Assembly: GCF_900096995.1 (NCBI RefSeq)
Contig: NZ_OANT01000001.1
Coordinates: 744,001-808,000, forward strand
Direction: 5' to 3'
DNA length: 64,000 nucleotides
Source: Acinetobacter puyangensis
GTDB taxonomy: Bacteria > Pseudomonadota > Gammaproteobacteria > Pseudomonadales > Moraxellaceae
How positions within the stretch are numbered: the first letter of the stretch is position 1; every line of letters starts with the position of its first letter. A program made the position numbers and the translations under genes. The notes beneath the pieces are model-generated. The model worked only from the letters and a program-made list of their open reading frames with translations. It searched no databases and had not been told where the DNA came from. Shown here in pieces: positions 58,351 to 64,000 of the stretch.

Positions 58351-59754
58351 TTGTCAGACGAAAAAATCAAATGGATGGCGTTTCTGGTTGCCGCAACTTT
58401 CTTTATGGAAAATTTGGACGCCACTATTATCACCACGGCATTGCCTGCCATTGCACAAAGCTTTCAGGTTTCGGCGATTGATCTGAATATTGGGATTAGT
58501 GCGTACTTAATTGCTGTGGCAATTTTTATTCCCATTAGTGGCTGGATGGCAGATCGGTTTGGTGCGCAGACCATTTTTATTGCTGCCATTGCGATCTTCA
58601 CCTTTGCATCGATTTTATGTGGTTTGAGTCCAAATCTTGAATGTTTTATTCTGGCGCGAATTTTACAAGGTATTGGCGGTGCCATGATGGTGCCGGTCGG
58701 TCGCTTGGTGGTATTGCGTTCGGCACCCAAGAAAGATTTGGTCAAGGTGATTGCCTATATTACTTGGCCGGGTTTAGTGGCACCAGTTCTAGGGCCACCG
58801 CTGGGCGGATTTATTGTCACTCATTTTGCATGGGAATGGATTTTTTATCTGAATGTTCCTTTGGGAATATTGGGCATTCTGGCGAGTTTAAAACTGGTGG
58901 ATAACTTTAAGCAGGACAATATCGCTGCATTTGATTATCTTGGTTTTATCCTTCTGGCGGGTGCCTGTGCCAGTGTGATGTATGGTATGGAAACTATCGG
59001 ACAAAACCCTGCACATTTCCAGAGTAGCTTGTTACTGGCTTTTGTCGGGTTGGTTTTGTTTGTGATAGCCATTCGTTATATGCAGCATAAAACAGCACCG
59101 TTGTTGAGTTTTAATGCCATGAAACAAAAAACATTTTCGGTGAGTATCTGGGGCGGTTCAATTTTTCGTATTGCGATTAGCACCATTCCGTTTCTATTGC
59201 CGTTGATGTTTCAGATTGCATTTGGTTTATCTGCCTTTGATGCTGGGCTGTTAGTGTTGGCGGTGTTTGCCGGTAATCTGGTGATGAAACCGTTTACCAC
59301 ACAAATTATGCGTCGTTTTGGCTTTAAAAAGGTTTTATTGGTCAATGGCATCATTGGTGCAATCACCATTGCCAGTTGTGCGTTATTTAGTCCCGATACT
59401 CCATGGAGTGTGATGCTGCTATTGATGTTTATCAATGGCTTAAGTCGTTCAATGCAGTTTACCTGTTACAACTCCATCAGTTTTGCCGATATTCAGGCCA
59501 GTGATAAAAGTCATGCGTCGACTTTATTCAGTATGTTCTTTCAGATCAGTATGGGTATGGGCGTGGCATTGGCAGCATTGATTTTGCGGGGATTGATGTA
59601 TGCACAAGGACATCAGCAATCTACGCTTCAGGATTTTCACTGGGCATTTATTATCGTGGCGTTATTTTCATTATTGTCATTAATCGATGGTATTCAGCTT
59701 AAAAAAGATGCTGGTGATGCTGTCAGTGGCTATCGACCTGCATCTTCCGCTTAA
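58351..59754 (+). CDS. MFS transporter, DHA2 (14-helix) drug exporter type
   Basis: A 467-residue inner-membrane exporter. The DHA2-type motif near the first helices is FFMENLDATIITTALPAIAQSF, with GWMADRFGAQTIF (motif A) and GLVAPVLGPPLGGFIVTHFAWEWIFYLNVPLG (motif C with the GP pair). About 13-14 helices are predicted. Such proteins export drugs or other small molecules by proton antiport; the substrate is not clear. The start is TTG 58351 with AGAAGGA upstream. It lies 43 bp after yggS. Confidence 0.9.
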   Translation: MSDEKIKWMAFLVAATFFMENLDATIITTALPAIAQSFQVSAIDLNIGISAYLIAVAIFIPISGWMADRFGAQTIFIAAIAIFTFASILCGLSPNLECFILARILQGIGGAMMVPVGRLVVLRSAPKKDLVKVIAYITWPGLVAPVLGPPLGGFIVTHFAWEWIFYLNVPLGILGILASLKLVDNFKQDNIAAFDYLGFILLAGACASVMYGMETIGQNPAHFQSSLLLAFVGLVLFVIAIRYMQHKTAPLLSFNAMKQKTFSVSIWGGSIFRIAISTIPFLLPLMFQIAFGLSAFDAGLLVLAVFAGNLVMKPFTTQIMRRFGFKKVLLVNGIIGAITIASCALFSPDTPWSVMLLLMFINGLSRSMQFTCYNSISFADIQASDKSHASTLFSMFFQISMGMGVALAALILRGLMYAQGHQQSTLQDFHWAFIIVALFSLLSLIDGIQLKKDAGDAVSGYRPASSA

Positions 59755-59759
59755 ATGCA

Positions 59760-60551
59760 TTATTTAATTAATTGGTGGATTTTCGGTTGAATATCAATTA
59801 ATTCAACTGCGCCATAAAACGTTGAAAACGGCACATCTTTGGCATCCAGACCTGTACCAACCCGAACAAATTGATCAATCGGCCCCATTTTTGTGGCATC
59901 AAATAAAACCCACTGATCGCCCAGATAAGCTTCAAAAATGGCATGAAAATCGGGTTGCGCCGTGTAAAAGGGCATATAACCGAAAACAAAACGGGCAGGA
60001 ATATTCAGCGAACGGCAAATGGCAATGCCAAGATGGGCAAAATCACGGCACACACCAGCACGGTTGACCAGAATATCCCGTGCCGTGGTGGTATTATCGG
60101 ATGAGCCGGATTCATAGATCACGTTTTCATAAATCCAGTCACAGATTGCCTGAACACGATGGTAACCCTTGGAAATTTCGCCAAAAGTTCGCTGGGACAT
60201 CCCGGCAATTAAATCTGACTCACAAAAGCGACTCGGGGCCAGATAAAACAATGTATCGGAAGGTAAATCAACAATTTCGTTTTCTACTAGTGTTTGATCT
60301 CGTGGCGGAATATGTAGTTCGACTTCGGCTTTATAGTTGAGAGCCAATTGGCCTTGCTGTGCTGTGATTCTAATCAGGCGATTCAGGTCATGATCACGAT
60401 TAAAATGTCGAATATTGCCCTTCGGATGAATATTTAAGGTTTCATTCAGTATGGTTTGCCACGGGTGATGCGCCACTTCAATTTCAAAAATAAATTCTGT
60501 ATTTTCGGTTACTTTATAGGTTAATTGACAGTCGATTGCTACTTTTATCAT
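59760..60551 (-). CDS. Transglutaminase-like cysteine protein
   Basis: A 263-residue protein with a C-terminal transglutaminase core and its triad: Cys in NRAGVCRDFAHLGIAICRSL, His in PDFHAIFEAYL and Asp in LFDATKMGPID. The N-terminal half (about 1-120) resembles the bacterial transglutaminase N-terminal beta domain. This layout is common in bacterial transglutaminase-like hydrolases, which act as peptidases or amidases; the substrate is unknown. It converges with the MFS gene, the stops being 5 bp apart. Confidence 0.9.
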   Translation of the reverse strand: MIKVAIDCQLTYKVTENTEFIFEIEVAHHPWQTILNETLNIHPKGNIRHFNRDHDLNRLIRITAQQGQLALNYKAEVELHIPPRDQTLVENEIVDLPSDTLFYLAPSRFCESDLIAGMSQRTFGEISKGYHRVQAICDWIYENVIYESGSSDNTTTARDILVNRAGVCRDFAHLGIAICRSLNIPARFVFGYMPFYTAQPDFHAIFEAYLGDQWVLFDATKMGPIDQFVRVGTGLDAKDVPFSTFYGAVELIDIQPKIHQLIK

Positions 60552-60626
60552 TTATTCAATACTCATCAATTTATATGTTGATTATGTGGCAATAATGATG
60601 CCAGATGTCAAATTATTCTGTTGTTC

Positions 60627-61733
60627 TTATGTGCTTTTTTCCTCCTTACGACGTGTTTTTTGTGGTTCCAAAAATTTAGATGTGACATAGGCGAATCCTA
60701 TACAAAACAACATGCTAAGTATAACAAATAGCATGGCCATCAAAATATGTTGAAAGGAGAGATATGCACCACAACCAAGGATAAACAGCAAAATTGGAAA
60801 ATGCGTAACATACAGGGTATAAGAATAACTGGCAGCATGCGCAAAAACTGGTTTAACATGTTTGATATTTAAACGTAATTGTAATAACCAACAACTCAGG
60901 GCAATGCCAACACAGACATTAAAAGAGCTAAAATTATCGGCACGATAGACTAGCGTATGCTCAATGATCTGAAATTGATAAAAATCAAAAATGGCAATCA
61001 ATGCTGCAAGACTGAAAAAGCTGATTTTAAGCGGTTGTAACAGATCAAGGTTTAAGTTTTGATAAACCGCAGGAAAAGAAAAGGCGAAGGCCAGTAACCA
61101 TACACAAAAATACAGGAAAAATTGCAGATTCAAGAGTGATAAAATACTGATCAAACCGATAAATAGCAGGATTGCACCGATGCGATGGTACAAGGCAAGA
61201 CAGGCTGCAAGCACATAGAACCATACTTCATAGCTTAAACTCCAAAGGGGCGCATTGGCAGATAGCGTATTGGTTAAAAATCCGTTGAGAAAGAGCACAG
61301 AACCAATCAGTTCGGTAGGGTCGATGGTAATGTTTTCCCGTATCATCATGCCTTGTTGCGGTAGAATTTGATGTGTTCCGGAATAAAAAAAATCAGGGGC
61401 AAGATGATACAAAACCGTCACCAGCAATAGGGCAAAAATAAAGGGTGGTAAAATACGTTTACAGCGCTGACGGAAATAGGACTTTAATTGAAACTGTTGA
61501 TGAATATAGATATTTTTTTGAATGGAATGACCGATTAAATAACCACTTAACACAAAAAACATCATGACCGCAGCCTGACCGAGCAGACGCACCAATGAAT
61601 AAAGACTCAAATCCAGTGGACCGATAAAAGCCTGAAAACAATGACTAAACAGCACAATAATCGCACTTAGGCCACGTAGGCTATCAAGCTGTAGACTAAA
61701 TTGTCTGGGCAATGCCTGATCATGGCTGATCAT
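60627..61733 (-). CDS. Acyltransferase family 3 membrane protein
   Basis: A 368-residue protein with about ten helices. The family start QLDSLRGLSAIIVLFSHCFQAF contains the catalytic His (SH); VMMFFVLSGYLIGHSI is the conserved FxxSGYL segment, and Arg-rich RQRCKRILPPFIFALLL follows. These enzymes move acetyl or other acyl groups across the inner membrane onto surface sugars or lipids; the acceptor is unknown. It lies 4 bp after sbcC, so it is probably transcribed with it, which is an odd pairing. The Lys/Arg-rich C-terminus is RRKEEKST. Confidence 0.92.
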   Translation of the reverse strand: MISHDQALPRQFSLQLDSLRGLSAIIVLFSHCFQAFIGPLDLSLYSLVRLLGQAAVMMFFVLSGYLIGHSIQKNIYIHQQFQLKSYFRQRCKRILPPFIFALLLVTVLYHLAPDFFYSGTHQILPQQGMMIRENITIDPTELIGSVLFLNGFLTNTLSANAPLWSLSYEVWFYVLAACLALYHRIGAILLFIGLISILSLLNLQFFLYFCVWLLAFAFSFPAVYQNLNLDLLQPLKISFFSLAALIAIFDFYQFQIIEHTLVYRADNFSSFNVCVGIALSCWLLQLRLNIKHVKPVFAHAASYSYTLYVTHFPILLFILGCGAYLSFQHILMAMLFVILSMLFCIGFAYVTSKFLEPQKTRRKEEKST

Positions 61734-61737
61734 TCAA

Positions 61738-64000
61738 TTAGCCCACCACTTCAATTTGACTGGCACCCGAACCGACAGCTTTGACCTGAATTTGTACCGG
61801 AATTCGTTCGTGCATTTCCTGCACATGAGAAATCAGCACCACTTTACGGCCCTGACTTTGTAAGCGATCCAGCGCATCCATGACAATATGCAATGAGGTC
61901 GGGTCGAGTGTACCAAAGCCTTCATCAATAAATAGCGATTCCAGTTTCATCGAACCTGAGGCCATATTGGCAATGGCCAGTGCCAGTGCCAGCGAAACCA
62001 AAAAGGTTTCTCCACCTGAGAGTGAAAGTACAGGGCGTACTTCGGCATTCATATCATGGTCGATAATTGCCAGTCCCAGACTGTCGGGAATGCGTTGTAA
62101 TTGATAACGTGGTGCAAGCGGTTCCAGTTGTTGATTGGCATATTCCACCAAAATATCGAGATGATGTTCCTGTGCAATGCGCTGAAACTTGGTGCCTTCT
62201 TTACTGCCAATCAATTCTGAAATTTTACCCCAGCGATTTACCTGTTGCTGTAAGGCAGTGATTTGTTGTTGATATTGTTGCTGTTCTCTGGCACGTTCGG
62301 CATTACTCATCAGCTTGGCATTGATTTCATCACGTTGCGTGATTAAGACCTGCATCATCTGATCAAGTTGTTGCATTTGTTGCTGTACATCTGCAACGGC
62401 AATTTGTGGCTGTGTTTGAGTGTGTGTACTTAACTCTTGCTGATATAGCTCAAGTGTTGACTGAATTTCGGTAAGTTCACGTTCAAATTGTTGAATCCGT
62501 TGCCGACAGGCTTGTATATCCTGTGCGGTCTGTTTTAGACAGTGTTGTTGTAAGGTCTGATTAAAATGAGGATGCTGAGTTAACCACTGAGTTTTAGTTG
62601 ATTCACATTCATCAAGCTGTTTTTGCCAGATTTCAAGCTGACTCTTGAGCTGTGCCAGTTGGGTTTGCTGTTGCTGATAGCGCTCTTCAACCTGCATAAA
62701 TTGTTGTTTGGATTGTTCACAGCGTTGTTCAAGTGTTTGCGTATGGGTGAATAGGTTTTCTTGCCATTCTTTACCGGATTTAAAGGGCTGCTCGCTATTT
62801 TGGTCACTGTGCTGGGCAAGATGTGCCATCAGTAGGTCGGTATTGGCTTGACCTTGTCTGGAAATCTCTGCTAACTGATTTTGCAAGGATTGTGCTTGAT
62901 CCTGTAACCAGTTTAATTTATCTCGTACCGGCTGGAGTTGACTGTTTAATTGATCTAGTTTCTGGCCTTGTTGTTCGGCAGTGTGTCGTTGCTTAACCCG
63001 TTGCATAATGGCTTGTTGCAGTTGTTGTGCGGTTGGTTCTGGTTGTTGTTGCCATCGATCCTGCCATGATGTATTCAGCTGGGTGAAGATGGCTTGTGCT
63101 GCCTGTTGATAGCGTTCGATTTGCTCGGCAATTTGTTGTTGCTGTTGTTTTTGCTGCTGTAAGACTTTAGCCGTGCGCAAGGTCTGTTGCCAATGTTCTA
63201 CCTGTTGCTGCTGTTGTTCTAATTGCAGTTTTAACTGATGATTTGCTTGACTAAACTGTTGCTGTAAAACTTCAAAAGTTTGCTGTAAATCCAGTTGAAA
63301 ACCCGTTGCAGTAAAATCTGCATGCAGTTGTTCGGTAGCGTGCTGTAATTGTGTCGATAATTCACCATTGCGTTGTTGCTGATGCTTTAAATGGGACTGG
63401 CATTCAATCACTTGTTGTTTGGTCTGTTGAAATTGTTGTAAGGCATGATTTCTGCTGTCAATCGCCTGTTGTTCTTGTTCACTTTGAATCTGTGATAAAG
63501 CTTGTTGCAAGGTTTCGGCATGTTCAACAAAAGGGTGTTGCAAACTGCCACAAACCATACAGGGCTGATTTGGTTGCAGCGAGGCACGTAGGTTTTCAAT
63601 ATGTTCAGCCTGTAATAGGCGTTGCTCTGCCAGCACATGTTGTACCTGCTGCACCTGTTGTTCGGCCTGTTGATAGTGCTGTTCTGCGAGTTGCTGTTGT
63701 TGGGTCAATTCCGTTTGTGCGCTGTGCAAGGTCTTAATTTGCAAATCTAGTGTATGGGATTGTTTGGAAAGCTCTAGACAGTTATTCAAACTACGAGCAA
63801 AGGCATTGGCTGCATGTTGTTGCTGTTGTAAATTCTGCCATTGTGTTTGCTGGTTGGCAGCGGCCTGTTCAATTTGATCCAAGGTCCCAAACTGCTGTTC
63901 ATGCTGGTGAATCTGTACATTTAATGCCTGTTGTTTTGCCGCAAAATCTTGCAGCTTGAACTGATCCTGACTATGAGCCGTGAGTTGTTGTAATTGCTGA
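61738..64000 (-). CDS. sbcC: Exonuclease SbcC (3' part)
   Basis: The 3' 754 codons of the large subunit of the SbcCD nuclease, which cuts hairpin and palindromic DNA. The frame is open to the window edge, so the N-terminal ATPase lobe is outside. A very long Gln- and Leu-rich coiled coil carries the zinc-hook motif CMVC (in NQPCMVCGSLQHPF). The C-terminal ATPase lobe has the signature LSGGETFLVSLALALAIA, Walker B SLFIDEGFGTLDP and the D-loop. CAG-rich codon repeats in the coiled coil produce long open frames on the other strand, which are not genes. Confidence 0.96.
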   Translation of the reverse strand, partial: QQLQQLTAHSQDQFKLQDFAAKQQALNVQIHQHEQQFGTLDQIEQAAANQQTQWQNLQQQQHAANAFARSLNNCLELSKQSHTLDLQIKTLHSAQTELTQQQQLAEQHYQQAEQQVQQVQHVLAEQRLLQAEHIENLRASLQPNQPCMVCGSLQHPFVEHAETLQQALSQIQSEQEQQAIDSRNHALQQFQQTKQQVIECQSHLKHQQQRNGELSTQLQHATEQLHADFTATGFQLDLQQTFEVLQQQFSQANHQLKLQLEQQQQQVEHWQQTLRTAKVLQQQKQQQQQIAEQIERYQQAAQAIFTQLNTSWQDRWQQQPEPTAQQLQQAIMQRVKQRHTAEQQGQKLDQLNSQLQPVRDKLNWLQDQAQSLQNQLAEISRQGQANTDLLMAHLAQHSDQNSEQPFKSGKEWQENLFTHTQTLEQRCEQSKQQFMQVEERYQQQQTQLAQLKSQLEIWQKQLDECESTKTQWLTQHPHFNQTLQQHCLKQTAQDIQACRQRIQQFERELTEIQSTLELYQQELSTHTQTQPQIAVADVQQQMQQLDQMMQVLITQRDEINAKLMSNAERAREQQQYQQQITALQQQVNRWGKISELIGSKEGTKFQRIAQEHHLDILVEYANQQLEPLAPRYQLQRIPDSLGLAIIDHDMNAEVRPVLSLSGGETFLVSLALALAIANMASGSMKLESLFIDEGFGTLDPTSLHIVMDALDRLQSQGRKVVLISHVQEMHERIPVQIQVKAVGSGASQIEVVG

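Noticed and set aside
63351..63959. Long Val/His-rich plus-strand frames opposite sbcC
   Set aside because: They are antisense readings of the CAG/CAA-rich coiled-coil codons of SbcC.

Overview
The window is a stretch of a gammaproteobacterial chromosome that looks like Acinetobacter. No 16S rRNA is present, so this rests on gene content and order: umuDAb next to a divergent ddrR, prmA-fis-purH-purD in a row, a lone gspE, a fis gene without dusB, moderately low GC, and small repeat families that I associate with that genus. The species cannot be named from the sequence alone.

Layout. 1-3.3 kb: end of pheS, pheT and ihfA, with a palindromic repeat between pheS and pheT. 3.3-12 kb: an alanine-rich lipoprotein, rho and trxA on the minus strand, then ppx, accA, tilS, proC and a YggT protein on the plus strand. 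12.1-16.3 kb: an iron-type cell-surface signalling unit (FecI-like sigma, FecR-like regulator, STN-containing TonB receptor) with a candidate Fur box. 16.3-19 kb: a small accessory patch with an orphan ribbon-helix-helix antitoxin, two VapBC-like modules facing apart, a duplicated non-coding segment and a broken DUF1016 gene. 19-28.2 kb: polA, a very large DUF2339 membrane protein, an MscS channel with a DUF432 partner, and gspE. 28.2-31.6 kb: an XRE regulator with five 15-bp iterons facing an unknown AT-rich membrane protein, followed by the DNA-damage unit ddrR / umuDAb-umuC with its palindromic operator. 31.6-33.9 kb: LrgB/LrgA and a divergent LysR regulator. 34-45 kb: argG, a Zur-box-controlled alternative ribosomal protein L36 (rpmJ2), an NlpE-like lipoprotein, metK, purD, purH, fis, a zinc-ribbon membrane protein, prmA and a bile-acid-symporter family transporter. 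45.5-54.8 kb: a secreted unknown, mnmG, clpB behind a sigma-32 promoter, a PlsC-like acyltransferase, a tandem glycine riboswitch driving a DadA-like oxidase, and an alcohol dehydrogenase. 55-64 kb: a 296-bp MITE that supplies part of the pilU stop codon, pilU and pilT, a YggS protein, an MFS exporter, a transglutaminase-like protein, a membrane acyltransferase and the 3' part of sbcC.

Most of the window is core housekeeping: translation, nucleotide, amino-acid and fatty-acid synthesis, replication and repair. The interest lies in regulation and small accessory elements: the UmuDAb/DdrR SOS-like switch with a full-length umuC, the Zur-controlled L36, the iteron-flanked XRE/membrane-protein pair (the best candidate here for an undescribed small module), the riboswitch with an apparent RBS-sequestering hairpin, and the MITE at the end of pilU.
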